A DNA stretch of 41,397 nt, from assembly GCF_001476285.1 (NCBI RefSeq), contig NZ_LDRU01000065.1, forward strand, positions 1-41,397, read 5' to 3'. A program made the position numbers and the translations under genes. Origin of the DNA: Microbacterium testaceum (GTDB lineage Bacteria; Actinomycetota; Actinomycetes; Actinomycetales; Microbacteriaceae). A model generated the notes under the pieces. It was not told the origin of the DNA, made no database searches, and worked only from the letters and a program-made list of their open reading frames with translations. Shown piece by piece: positions 16,512 through 24,473 of the stretch. Position 1 is the first letter of the stretch; each line of letters begins with the position of its first letter.

Positions 16512-18170
16512 TCAGGCGGGGAAGTCGACCGGGCGCTCGGGGTCGGACGACGGCGTGCGGTCCGTCGGGTAGGGCACGGGCCACTGCGGCTCTGGCACCG
16601 CCCACCCGGCGGCGCGCAGCGCGCGCCGGGAGAGCTCGCGCGCCGAGTAGGGCGTGCGGACCCCACGGATGTCCCGGTAGTCCTGGTGTCCGGGGCCGGC
16701 CCACAGGATCGCGTCGCCCTCGCCCACGAGCTTCACGGCCTCGAGGATCGCGCGCTCGGGCGGGGTGAACTCGAGGATCTCGGCGTCGGGCCGCGCGCGG
16801 CGCGCACCCTCGATCAGGACCTCGCGGATGGTGTCCGGATTCTCGTGCCGAGGGTGGTGGTCGGTGACGACGAGGATGTCGCTGCCGAGCACCGCCGTGC
16901 GCCCCATGTCGTGGCGCTTGGTGGCGTCGCGGTCGCCGTCGGCGCCGAAGAGCATGACGACCTTGCCGGGGGTCACCCGGCGGACCGCCGCAAGGGTCTT
17001 CTCGAACGCGTCGGGGGAGTGACCGAAGTCGACGTACACCGCCGGGCCCTCGGGGCCGGAGACCAACTGGGTCCGCCCGGGGAGGGAGGCGTCGATGCGG
17101 CCGCCGTCGAGAGCATCGACGAGACGTTCCCACGCGTAGCCGGTCTCGAGCAGCATCACGATCGCGAGGCCGGCGTTGGCGGCCATGTGCCGGCCGATCA
17201 CCGGAACCACCGTGGTGAGCGTCCGGCCGTCGCGCGCGCGCAGGGTGAACTCCGTGCCCTCCTGGCGCTCGTCGACGATCTCGACCGTCCAATCGGCCTC
17301 GGCCGTCGCATCCGCCGCGATGGCCGGGGTGACGATGGTGACCACGGGGATCTCGGCGCGGGCCGCGATCTCGGCGCCGGCCGGGGAATCGAGGCAGACG
17401 ACGCCGCGGCGCGCGCGGTCGGCCCGGAAGAGCGGCAGCTTCGCCTCGAAGTACTCGCGCATGTCGGCGTAGTCGTCGAGGTGGTCGTGCGTGAGGTTGG
17501 TGAAACCCGCGACGTCGAACACGAGTCCGTCGACGCGGTGCCGCGTGAGCGCCTGCGCGCTCACCTCGACGGCGACCGCTTCGACGCCGCGTTCGCGCAT
17601 GAGGGCGAGAAGGGCGTGGAACTCGGATGCCTCGGGCGTAGTGAGCCGCGACACGATGACCTCGCCCGCGATGTGGCGCTCCGCCGTCGAGGAGAGGCCC
17701 GTGACCACCCCGAGCTGGCCGAGGATCCCCTCGAGCAGGTGAGACACGCTCGTCTTGCCGTTGGTGCCGGTCGTGGCCAACAGCTGCGGGAGTTCGTCGT
17801 CAGGGCCGGTGCCGTACACCCACGCGGACAGGTCGCCCAGGAGCGCGCGGGGATCGTCGACGACGACGATCGGAAGACCCGTGGGGTCGGCGATATCGGC
17901 ACCGTCGGCATCGGTGATGACGGCGACCGCTCCGCGCTCGGCGGCGGTCGCGGCGAACTCCGCCCCGTGCCGGTTCACGCCGCGGATCGCGACGAATGCC
18001 TCGCCCGCGCGCAGATCGGCCGTGGCGAGCGTGATGCCCGTGAGGGTCGTCGCCTCGACCTCCCCGACGCTGCGCACGCCGAATCGGCGGGCGAGCTCGG
18101 CGAGGTCGCGCTGGGGCGGACGCTCGGGCCGGAGCACGGGCGGGAGGTTCGGGGCAGCGTCGGTCGGCAT
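16512..18170 (-). CDS. MurE-like UDP-N-acetylmuramyl-peptide ligase (divergent)
   Basis: 552-aa Mur ligase most like MurE, which adds the third residue to the UDP-MurNAc-dipeptide. Three domains: N-terminal UDP-binding (LTGITLATADLRAGEAFVAI), central ATPase with P-loop ATTGTNGKT (133-141), LTTPEAS and FEAKLPLF with the Lys to be carbamylated (about 244), and the C-terminal binding domain. The residue-3 selectivity motif, DNPR in DAP-type MurE, reads HHPR (438-441, in VVTDHHPRHENP). VDFGHSPDAF and FGADGDRD replace the usual VDYAHTPD and GCGGDRD. A Pro-rich tail of about 40 aa is added. It stands alone here, with no division-cluster neighbours. The ATG at 18170 is chosen over 18179 because a GACAAT box covers the latter. 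Amino acid added is unknown. Confidence 0.85.
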   Translation of the reverse strand: MPTDAAPNLPPVLRPERPPQRDLAELARRFGVRSVGEVEATTLTGITLATADLRAGEAFVAIRGVNRHGAEFAATAAERGAVAVITDADGADIADPTGLPIVVVDDPRALLGDLSAWVYGTGPDDELPQLLATTGTNGKTSVSHLLEGILGQLGVVTGLSSTAERHIAGEVIVSRLTTPEASEFHALLALMRERGVEAVAVEVSAQALTRHRVDGLVFDVAGFTNLTHDHLDDYADMREYFEAKLPLFRADRARRGVVCLDSPAGAEIAARAEIPVVTIVTPAIAADATAEADWTVEIVDERQEGTEFTLRARDGRTLTTVVPVIGRHMAANAGLAIVMLLETGYAWERLVDALDGGRIDASLPGRTQLVSGPEGPAVYVDFGHSPDAFEKTLAAVRRVTPGKVVMLFGADGDRDATKRHDMGRTAVLGSDILVVTDHHPRHENPDTIREVLIEGARRARPDAEILEFTPPERAILEAVKLVGEGDAILWAGPGHQDYRDIRGVRTPYSARELSRRALRAAGWAVPEPQWPVPYPTDRTPSSDPERPVDFPA

Positions 18171-18177
18171 CGGGTCC

Positions 18178-18183
18178 ATTGTC
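18178..18183 (-). promoter_or_regulatory. candidate -10 GACAAT for the MurE-like gene
   Basis: Minus-strand GACAAT (plus ATTGTC) ends seven bases before the ATG at 18170, favouring that start and a leaderless transcript. Confidence 0.45.
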
Positions 18184-18245
18184 TCATCCGGTCTCGCACA
18201 GACAGGGCATCGCCGCCGCACGGGCGCTTCAAAGGAGCGCGGCGG

Positions 18246-18251
18246 TATCGT
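18246..18251 (+). promoter_or_regulatory. -10 box TATCGT, leaderless rseP
   Basis: TATCGT is followed by six bases and the GTG at 18258. Divergent from the MurE-like gene's box about 60 bases away. Confidence 0.5.
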
Positions 18252-18257
18252 CGGCGG

Positions 18258-19574
18258 GTGACTGTCATCGCGTTCCTCATCGGCGTCCTCGTGCTCGTGG
18301 TGGGACTGGCCGTCTCGATCGCGCTGCACGAGATGGGTCACCTTCTGCCGGCGAAGATCTTCGGCGTCCGGGTCGGGCAGTACATGATCGGCTTCGGGCC
18401 GACGCTGTGGTCGCGCCGGATCGGCGAGACCGAGTACGGGTTCAAGGCTCTGCCCCTCGGCGGCTTCATCTCGATGGCAGGCATGTATCCGCCCGCTCCC
18501 GAGGGTGAGGAGCCGTCGAAACGGCGGTCGCGGTTCTTCGCCACGATGGTGCAGGACGCCCGGGATGCCAACGCCGAGACGCTCATCGGGGGCGACGATC
18601 GCGCCTTCTACCGGCTGCCCGTGTGGAAGCGCATCATCATCATGCTCGGCGGGCCTGCGATGAACCTCGTCCTCGCGGTCGTGCTGTTCACGATCGCGCT
18701 GAGCGGCATCGGCATCCAACAGGGGACGACGACCGTCGCCTCCGTCTCGGAGTGCGTGATCCCGGCGAGCCAGCAGCGGCAGGACTGCGAACCGTCCGAC
18801 CCGGTCGCCCCCGCCAAGGCGGCGGGCATGCAGCCGGGCGACAGAATGATTTCGATCGCCGGCACCCCCGTCTCGAACTTCAACGAGGCGGCGGCGATCA
18901 TCCAGGCGTCTCCCGGCAAGCCCCTGTCGATGGTCATCGAGCGAGACGGCGCGGAGCAGACCATACAGTTCACCCCGCAGTCGACCGACCGGGCGGTGAC
19001 GAACGCGCAGGGCCAGCCGGTGACCGATGCCTCCGGCGCCCCCGAGTACGAGACGATCGGGTTCGCCGGCCTCAGCCCGCAGATCGCGTTCGAGCCGCAG
19101 CCGATCTGGACCGGAGTCGAGGCGACGGGTCAGTACATCGGACAGGTCGCGACGATCATGTCGCAGCTGCCGGTGCGCGTCTACGATGTCGCCGTCGACA
19201 CGATCACTGGTCAGCCGCGAGACGCCGACAGCCCGATGAGCGTCATCGGCGCCGGCCGGATGGCGGGCGAGATCGCCGCGGTGAACGCTCCGATCCTCGA
19301 GCGCGTGCAGCAGATCGTCCTGCTCCTCGGCGGGCTGAACATCGCCCTCTTCGCGTTCAACCTCATTCCGCTGCTGCCCCTGGACGGCGGGCACGTCGTC
19401 GTGGCGCTCTGGGACGGACTGAAGAAGCTCATCGCGCGCGCCCGCGGACGGATCGCCAAGCCCGTGGATGCCACGCGTCTCGTGCCCGTGACCTTCGTCG
19501 TCGTGATCCTGCTGGTGGGCGTGGGCAGCGTGCTGTTCCTCGCGGACATCTTCAATCCGGTGAAGCTGCTGTAG
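18258..19574 (+). CDS. rseP: RIP site-2 zinc metalloprotease
   Basis: 438-aa M50 intramembrane protease that cuts membrane-spanning anti-sigma factors and remnant signal peptides. The first transmembrane helix carries HEMGH at residues 24-28 (zinc ligands and catalytic Glu). GFGPTLWSRRIGETEYGFKALPLGGFISMAGM follows. One PDZ domain spans about 190-240 (KAAGMQPGDRMISIAGTPV). The C-terminal membrane helices include NLIPLLPLDGGHV, supplying the third zinc ligand. GTG 18258 is fixed by TATCGT six bases upstream; the frame before it encodes only an Arg-rich run. Between dxr and ispG in the order seen in actinobacteria. Confidence 0.95.
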   Translation: MTVIAFLIGVLVLVVGLAVSIALHEMGHLLPAKIFGVRVGQYMIGFGPTLWSRRIGETEYGFKALPLGGFISMAGMYPPAPEGEEPSKRRSRFFATMVQDARDANAETLIGGDDRAFYRLPVWKRIIIMLGGPAMNLVLAVVLFTIALSGIGIQQGTTTVASVSECVIPASQQRQDCEPSDPVAPAKAAGMQPGDRMISIAGTPVSNFNEAAAIIQASPGKPLSMVIERDGAEQTIQFTPQSTDRAVTNAQGQPVTDASGAPEYETIGFAGLSPQIAFEPQPIWTGVEATGQYIGQVATIMSQLPVRVYDVAVDTITGQPRDADSPMSVIGAGRMAGEIAAVNAPILERVQQIVLLLGGLNIALFAFNLIPLLPLDGGHVVVALWDGLKKLIARARGRIAKPVDATRLVPVTFVVVILLVGVGSVLFLADIFNPVKLL

Positions 19575-19588
19575 CGTCGCCTGGTCCC

Positions 19589-19613
19589 GGTGGCTTCGAC
19601 GGGCTCAGCCACC
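19589..19613. repeat. REP-like palindrome, copy 3
   Basis: 25-bp copy bounded by GGTGG and CCACC, core CTTCGACGGGCTCAG. Nearly identical to the copy at 16448. Confidence 0.7.
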
Positions 19614-19620
19614 CCGGGGT

Positions 19621-19645
19621 GGTTCCTGAGCCCGTCGAAGGGACC
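19621..19645. repeat. REP-like palindrome, copy 4, inverted to copy 3
   Basis: Core CTGAGCCCGTCGAAG is the exact reverse complement of the copy 3 core, so copies 3 and 4 together form a long stem (15 bp plus CCACC/GGTGG). Located between the converging ends of rseP and the anthranilate synthase gene. Confidence 0.7.
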
Positions 19646-19650
19646 GTGCG

Positions 19651-21588
19651 TCAGAGCACGTGGGCGATCAACCGCTCCAGCGTCCGCATGCCGTCGCGCG
19701 ACAGGATCGACTCGAGGTGCCCCTGCACGCTCGCGTACCCGGGTCCCCGCAGGGCGTAGACGTCGCCGGTCTCGGTATCCGCCGCCACATCGGTGACGAT
19801 CTCGGTCGTGACCGAGCCCCGGCCGACGGTCATGCCGCGCTGGGTGTCACCGGGTGCGACGCGCGCCGTGAACGTGTTGTAGAAGCCGATCGAGGCGGGC
19901 TCGCCGAACACGTCGACGGTCTTCTGCAGGCCCTGGTGCGGCTGGGCCAGGGGCCGCAGGTCGATCCCGAGCGAGTCGGCGAGGATCTGGTGGCTCAGGC
20001 ACACCGCGAGCAGCGGCGCACCGGCCGCGCGTCGGCGGCCGACGACGTGGCGCATCGCCGCCATCCGCGGGCTGTCGTCGCGCGGGTCGCCGGGGCCCGG
20101 GCCCGAGACGACGAGGTCGGCCGCGTCGAGATCGGCGTCGGTCACCTCGGACCAGTGCACGATCCGGGTCTCGAGGCCGAGGTGGCGCAGCTGGTGCGCG
20201 AGCATCGTGGTGAAGCGGTCCTCGGCATCCACGACGAGAGCCGTGCGTCCCGCGAACGGACCCGAGCCGTCGGGATCCTGCGGGTTCATCCAGAACGGCG
20301 CGAGACGGTCGTTTCGGGATGCCAGCAGCTCGGCGATCGCGGGATCCTCGGCCAGCGGGCGACGCTCGGACACGGGCGCGTCGGGGTCGGCGTCGGCGGG
20401 CGCAGCGGGGACATCGCGCGGGATCGCGCCGATCGCCCCGAGGACGCCCGCAGCCTTGCCGTGGGTCTCGCCCACCTCGCCGTCCGGATCGGAGTGGCGG
20501 ACGAGCGTGGCTCCCACGGGGACTCGGAGGCGGCCGTCGACCAGGTACGCCGTGCGGATGAGGATCGGCGCGTCGAGATCGTGCGTCGGGCCCTCGGTCG
20601 CACCGTTCGGGGTGAACAGCGCCGCGACGCCCGAGTAGTAGCCGCGCGGCGTCGTCTCGTGCCGGGCGATGACGGTGCAGGCGTTCTGCATGGGGGAGCC
20701 GGTGACGGTGGGGGCGAACATCGTCTCGCGCAGGATGTCGCGCGGGTCGAGATCGCTGCGACCGCGCAGCATGTACTCGGTGTGGGTCAGGCGGGACATC
20801 ACCTTGAGGTGGGGGCCGGTGATGCGACCGCCGTCACTGCAGACGGCGCTCATCATCTTCAGCTCCTCGTCGACGACCATGAAGAGCTCCTCGGTCTCTT
20901 TGGTCGAGCGGAGGAACTCGGCGAGCGTCTCGGCCGTCGCGCCGCCCGCGGGGTGACGGAAGGTGCCCGAGATGGGGTTCATCGTCACGATGCCCGCCTT
21001 GGCGCTCACGTGCGCCTCGGGGCTCGCGCCGACCGCGATGTGCCCCTCGGTCACCACCGCGAAGGTCCAGTACGCGCCCTTCTCGTGCTCGAGCAGAGCG
21101 CGGAACCACGTCAGCGCCGCGACGCGCGGGTCGACGTCGACTCCGGCGACGAAGTCGCGGCGGATGACGAAGTTCGCGCCCTCGCCCCGGCCGATCTCGT
21201 CGGCGATCACCCGCCGCACGATGTCGGCGTACTCCTCGTCGGCGATGTCGAAGCCCGCGTCCGCGAGCGGGATGGGGGAGGAGGGGAGGGATGCCACGGT
21301 CTCGGCGCGATCGAGCGAGACGCGCTCGTCCACGACGAGGCACCGCAGCGGCGCCCCGTCGTCGTGGCAGACGAACCCACGCTCGCGCACCTGCCGGAAC
21401 GGCACGAGCGCGAGGACTTCGCGCGCGGTGCCGGTGGCATCCGTCAGGGGGATGTCGCGCAGCAACTCGACGTCGACGACGTCACCGGTGAGGACCTCGA
21501 CGGTCGTGCCGTCGCGCGCGATCAGGGCGAACGGGGCGGTGCCGCTGAGGAGGTCGTGGATCAGGGAAGAGGGGTCGGGCCCGGTCAT
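19651..21588 (-). CDS. fused anthranilate synthase (TrpE-TrpG type, PhzE-like)
   Basis: 645 aa in two parts. Residues about 1-410 are a chorismate-utilising domain: NPISGTFRHPAGG, STKETEELFMVVDEELKMM, SPMQNACTVI. Residues about 450-645 are a class I glutamine amidotransferase: DLVVSGPGPGDPRDDSP; nucleophile Cys in LLAVCLSHQ; His and Glu in VQGHLES, where the usual motif is QFHPES. Fused enzymes of this type make anthranilate (TrpEG) or aminodeoxyisochorismate (PhzE). The overall style is PhzE-like, but no phenazine genes are near and a tryptophan attenuator precedes the gene, so anthranilate for tryptophan or a derivative is favoured. The ATG at 21588 has GGAAG about seven bases upstream; an upstream extension would run through the attenuator. 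Confidence 0.88.
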   Translation of the reverse strand: MTGPDPSSLIHDLLSGTAPFALIARDGTTVEVLTGDVVDVELLRDIPLTDATGTAREVLALVPFRQVRERGFVCHDDGAPLRCLVVDERVSLDRAETVASLPSSPIPLADAGFDIADEEYADIVRRVIADEIGRGEGANFVIRRDFVAGVDVDPRVAALTWFRALLEHEKGAYWTFAVVTEGHIAVGASPEAHVSAKAGIVTMNPISGTFRHPAGGATAETLAEFLRSTKETEELFMVVDEELKMMSAVCSDGGRITGPHLKVMSRLTHTEYMLRGRSDLDPRDILRETMFAPTVTGSPMQNACTVIARHETTPRGYYSGVAALFTPNGATEGPTHDLDAPILIRTAYLVDGRLRVPVGATLVRHSDPDGEVGETHGKAAGVLGAIGAIPRDVPAAPADADPDAPVSERRPLAEDPAIAELLASRNDRLAPFWMNPQDPDGSGPFAGRTALVVDAEDRFTTMLAHQLRHLGLETRIVHWSEVTDADLDAADLVVSGPGPGDPRDDSPRMAAMRHVVGRRRAAGAPLLAVCLSHQILADSLGIDLRPLAQPHQGLQKTVDVFGEPASIGFYNTFTARVAPGDTQRGMTVGRGSVTTEIVTDVAADTETGDVYALRGPGYASVQGHLESILSRDGMRTLERLIAHVL

Positions 21589-21631
21589 CGAAGTACTTCC
21601 GTCTGTGATCGAGGGTCCGGAACGGCCGCCG

Positions 21632-21702
21632 GAAAACACGAAGACCGCCCCGATCCCGAGGGAGGGCGGTCTGTCGCACGCGTGCTCACCGCCTAGACGG
21701 TG
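21632..21702 (-). promoter_or_regulatory. trp-type transcription attenuator
   Basis: Four pairable segments on the minus-strand RNA: 1, CACCG (21698-21702); 2, GGCGGTG (21687-21693); 3, AGACCGCCC (21664-21672); 4, GGGCGGTCT (21642-21650). 1:2 forms a pause hairpin, 2:3 an antiterminator (GGCGGT/ACCGCC), 3:4 a 9-bp terminator followed by a T-rich run (TCGTGTTTTC). A ribosome stalled at the Trp codons (21705-21710) would mask segment 1 and allow 2:3, the classic trp logic. Confidence 0.85.
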
Positions 21703-21728
21703 GGCCACCAGGATGTGTACGCGCGCAT
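21693..21728 (-). CDS. trpL: trp leader peptide [11 protein letters not shown]
   Basis: Eleven codons plus TAG, encoding [11 protein letters not shown] with tandem Trp codons 7 and 8. The ATG at 21728 has no Shine-Dalgarno and follows a promoter by about six bases, so it is probably translated from a leaderless or nearly leaderless RNA. Its stop codon overlaps attenuator segment 2. Function is as a tryptophan-charging sensor. Confidence 0.88.
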   Translation of the reverse strand: MRAYTSWWPTV

Positions 21729-21735
21729 GGCGCCG

Positions 21736-21769
21736 AACTTATCACAGGGCGACCCTCAGCCCCTGTCAG
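21736..21769 (-). promoter_or_regulatory. promoter of trpL and the anthranilate synthase gene
   Basis: Minus-strand -35 CTGACA (21764-21769) and -10 TGTGAT (21741-21746), 17-base spacing. An alternative TAAGTT (21736-21741) ends seven bases before the leader ATG. Both place the RNA start within a few bases of the ATG. Divergent from the ispG promoter. Confidence 0.55.
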
Positions 21770-21781
21770 GGTGCGGAAGCG

Positions 21782-21787
21782 TAGGCT
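21782..21787 (+). promoter_or_regulatory. -10 box TAGGCT, leaderless ispG
   Basis: TAGGCT ends seven bases before GTG 21795. In-frame upstream starts at 21771 and 21789 would lie before the RNA start. Confidence 0.5.
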
Positions 21788-21794
21788 TGTGGAC

Positions 21795-22946
21795 GTGCCT
21801 GCAGTGAACATCGGGATGCCCCGCGTGCCGGAGGTCCTCGCGCCTCGTCGCAAGACCCGTCAGATCAAGGTCGGCAAGGTGCTCGTCGGCGGTGACGCCC
21901 CCGTGAGCGTCCAGTCGATGACGACGACCCCCACGACGAACATCAACGCCACTCTCCAGCAGATCGCGGAGCTCACGGCATCCGGCTGCGAGATCGTGCG
22001 CGTGGCCGTCCCGTCGCAGGACGACGCGGATGTGCTGCACATCATCGCGAAGAAGAGCCAGATCCCGGTCATCGCCGACATCCACTTCCAGCCGAAGTAC
22101 GTCTTCCAGGCGATCGACGCCGGGTGCGGCGCGGTGCGCGTGAACCCGGGCAACATCCGCAAGTTCGACGACCAGGTCGGTGCGATCGCCGCGGCCGCGA
22201 AGGCGGCGGGCGTGTCGCTGCGCATCGGCGTGAACGCCGGATCGCTCGACCGTCGTCTGCTCGAGAAATACGGCAAGGCCACCCCCGAGGCGCTCGTGGA
22301 GAGCGCCGTGTGGGAGGCGTCGCTGTTCGAGGAGCACGATTTCCACGACTTCAAGATCTCGGTCAAGCACAACGACCCGATCGTCATGGTGAAGGCCTAC
22401 CGCCTTCTCGCCGAGCGGGGCGACTGGCCCCTGCACCTCGGCGTGACCGAGGCCGGACCCGCGTTCCAGGGCACGATCAAGAGCGCGACGGCGTTCGGCA
22501 TCCTGCTCTCCGAGGGCATCGGCGACACGATCCGCGTGTCGCTCTCGGCCCCTCCGGCCGAAGAGGTCAAGGTCGGCCACCAGATCCTGCAGTCGCTGAA
22601 CCTCCGCGAGCGCAAGCTCGAGATCGTCTCGTGCCCCTCGTGCGGTCGCGCGCAGGTCGACGTCTACACGCTCGCGGACGACGTCACGGAGGGCCTGAAG
22701 GACATGACGGTGCCGCTGCGCGTGGCCGTCATGGGCTGCGTCGTCAACGGTCCCGGCGAGGCGCGCGACGCCGACCTCGGTGTGGCTTCGGGCAACGGCA
22801 AGGGCCAGATCTTCGTCAAGGGCGAGGTCATCAAGACCGTTCCCGAGGCCGAGATCGTCCGCACGCTCATCGAAGAGGCGAACCGCCTCGCCGACGAGAT
22901 GGGTCCCGACGCGGCTCCCGGTACGGCGCAGGTCATCACGGTCTGA
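21795..22946 (+). CDS. ispG: (E)-4-hydroxy-3-methylbut-2-enyl-diphosphate synthase
   Basis: Penultimate MEP-pathway enzyme (GcpE), 383 aa, an iron-sulfur TIM-barrel protein making HMBPP from MEcPP. The 4Fe-4S ligands are Cys280 and Cys283 in SCPSCGR, Cys315 in [11 protein letters not shown], and the downstream Glu. Barrel motifs: [26 protein letters not shown] and [10 protein letters not shown]. The start GTG at 21795 is favoured by the TAGGCT box seven bases upstream; the first residues [10 protein letters not shown] lead straight into the conserved region. Same pathway as dxr upstream. Confidence 0.97.
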   Translation: MPAVNIGMPRVPEVLAPRRKTRQIKVGKVLVGGDAPVSVQSMTTTPTTNINATLQQIAELTASGCEIVRVAVPSQDDADVLHIIAKKSQIPVIADIHFQPKYVFQAIDAGCGAVRVNPGNIRKFDDQVGAIAAAAKAAGVSLRIGVNAGSLDRRLLEKYGKATPEALVESAVWEASLFEEHDFHDFKISVKHNDPIVMVKAYRLLAERGDWPLHLGVTEAGPAFQGTIKSATAFGILLSEGIGDTIRVSLSAPPAEEVKVGHQILQSLNLRERKLEIVSCPSCGRAQVDVYTLADDVTEGLKDMTVPLRVAVMGCVVNGPGEARDADLGVASGNGKGQIFVKGEVIKTVPEAEIVRTLIEEANRLADEMGPDAAPGTAQVITV

Positions 22947-23028
22947 CCGACGCATCGCGTGGTCCGCGCAGGAGGGGTCCGCGCGCGAGTGATTGGACCA
23001 CTGCCGTTCCGATAGCGTCGGAAGTCGT

Positions 23029-24240
23029 ATGACCGCTTCCGCCGCCGCTTCCGCATCCCCCGGACCCGACGCGTCCGCGATCCGCCCGATCGTCGCCGGT
23101 GTCGTCACCGCGCTCGTCGGGTTCACGAGCACGTTCGCCGTCGTCCTCACCGGCCTCCGGGCCGTCGGCGCGAGCGACGACCAGGCCGCCAGCGGACTCC
23201 TCGCCCTGTGTCTCGCCATCGCGGTGGGATGCCTGTTCGTCGGCGCGCGCTACCGGATGCCGATCACGATCGCGTGGTCCACCCCCGGCGTCGCGCTGCT
23301 CGCCGCCACCGGCGCTGTGGACGGCGGCTGGCCGGCGGTCGTCGGCGGGTTCTTGGTCTCGGCGGTTCTCATCCTGCTCGCCGGGTTCTTCCCTCCGCTC
23401 GGCGCACTCATCGCCCGCATCCCGCCGTCGATCGCCCAGGCGATGCTGGCGGGAGTGCTGTTGCCGCTGTGCGTGGCGCCGTTCACCGGCGTGCTCTCTG
23501 ATCCGTGGGGCGTCGCGCCAGTGCTCGTCGTGTGGCTCGTCGCCGCGCGGCTGCTGCCGCGCTGGGCCGTGCCTCTGGCGTTCGCGGCCGCCACTGTCGT
23601 GATCGTGATCGGGATCGTCCGGTCGGGCGCGCAGGTGGACCCGGCGACCCTGGTTCCCCGCGTCGAGTTCGTGTTCCCCACCCTCACGTTCGGCTCGGTG
23701 GTCGGCATCGGCATCCCGCTGTTCGTGGTGACCATGGCGTCGCAGAACGTGCCCGGGGTCGCCGTGATGCGGAGCCTCGGGTACACCGTCCCGTGGCGCC
23801 CGGCGATGATCGTCACCGGCCTCGGCTCGGCCGTGGCCGCGACCGCCGGCGGCCACGCCGTCAACCTGGGAGCCATCAGCGCCGCCATCGCGGCAGGACC
23901 CGACTCGCATCCCGATCCCAACCGCCGGTGGCTCGCGAGCATCTCGGTCGGCTGCTCGTACTTCGTCCTCGCGGCGCTGTCTTCCGCGTTCGCCGCTCTG
24001 GTTCTCCTGGCACCCGCGGGCGTCATCCCTGCCGTCGCGGGGGTCGCGCTGTTCGCGGCGTTCGGTTCCGCGATCCAGCAGGCGATCGATGACCCCGGCG
24101 AGCGGATGCCGGCGGTCGTGACGTTCCTCGTCGCGGCGTCCGGCATAGCGATCGCCGGCGTCAGCGCGGCCTTCTGGGCACTGCTGGCCGGGCTCGTGGT
24201 GCGGGCCGTGCTGCACGTGGGGCGGCGACGCGCGGTCTGA
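23029..24240 (+). CDS. benzoate/H+ symporter family (BenE) transporter
   Basis: 403-aa integral membrane protein with about 12 hydrophobic segments, BenE family. Signatures: GFTSTFAVVLTGLRAVGAS, RMPITIAWSTPGVALLA, GIPLFVVTMASQNVPGVAVMRSLGY and GGHAVNLGAISAAIAAGPDSHPDP, the last being strongly diagnostic. Benzoate is the founding substrate, but no aromatic-degradation gene is nearby, so the real cargo is unknown. The ATG at 23029 lies ten bases after a TAGCGT box (23013-23018); GGAAG in between may be a weak Shine-Dalgarno. Convergent with the C-terminal pcp remnant, eight bases apart. Confidence 0.92.
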   Translation: MTASAAASASPGPDASAIRPIVAGVVTALVGFTSTFAVVLTGLRAVGASDDQAASGLLALCLAIAVGCLFVGARYRMPITIAWSTPGVALLAATGAVDGGWPAVVGGFLVSAVLILLAGFFPPLGALIARIPPSIAQAMLAGVLLPLCVAPFTGVLSDPWGVAPVLVVWLVAARLLPRWAVPLAFAAATVVIVIGIVRSGAQVDPATLVPRVEFVFPTLTFGSVVGIGIPLFVVTMASQNVPGVAVMRSLGYTVPWRPAMIVTGLGSAVAATAGGHAVNLGAISAAIAAGPDSHPDPNRRWLASISVGCSYFVLAALSSAFAALVLLAPAGVIPAVAGVALFAAFGSAIQQAIDDPGERMPAVVTFLVAASGIAIAGVSAAFWALLAGLVVRAVLHVGRRRAV

Positions 24241-24247
24241 GCGCCGC

Positions 24248-24473
24248 TCAGTGGAGCATGCCGCCCGGGAGCGCCGCGTCTGTCGGAGCGTCGACCGCGA
24301 TACGGAGGGCCACCTCGAGCCCGCGGACGATGTCGCCAAGGGGCAATGAGTCCACTCTGTCGGGGGCGTTCTCTGCCGCGTAGGGGACGTGGAGGAACCC
24401 CGCCCGGATGCCGTCGGCGTCAGCCCGTCTTGTGCTGTGCTCATCGACCCGACCCGCCGCAAGCAACAGGGCA
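24248..24473 (-). pseudogene. pcp: pyroglutamyl peptidase I, C-terminal remnant
   Basis: Minus-strand frame ending at 24248 encodes the Pcp C-terminus: IRAGFLHVPYAAE, carrying the catalytic His, then SLPLGDIVRGLEVALRIA and a final PGGMLH. Similarity begins near ALLLAAGRVDE and stops at about 24473, where the sequence changes to serine recombinase on the other strand. The matching N-terminal half is about 5 kb away at 29471-29846. The segment with the catalytic Cys (FVCNxVFY in the family), about 70 bp, is present on neither side. Boundary precise to perhaps 10 bp. Confidence 0.88.

Noticed and set aside
19651..21588. Phenazine biosynthesis locus, because the fused synthase resembles PhzE
   Set aside because: No other phz genes are present and the gene is controlled by a tryptophan leader peptide.
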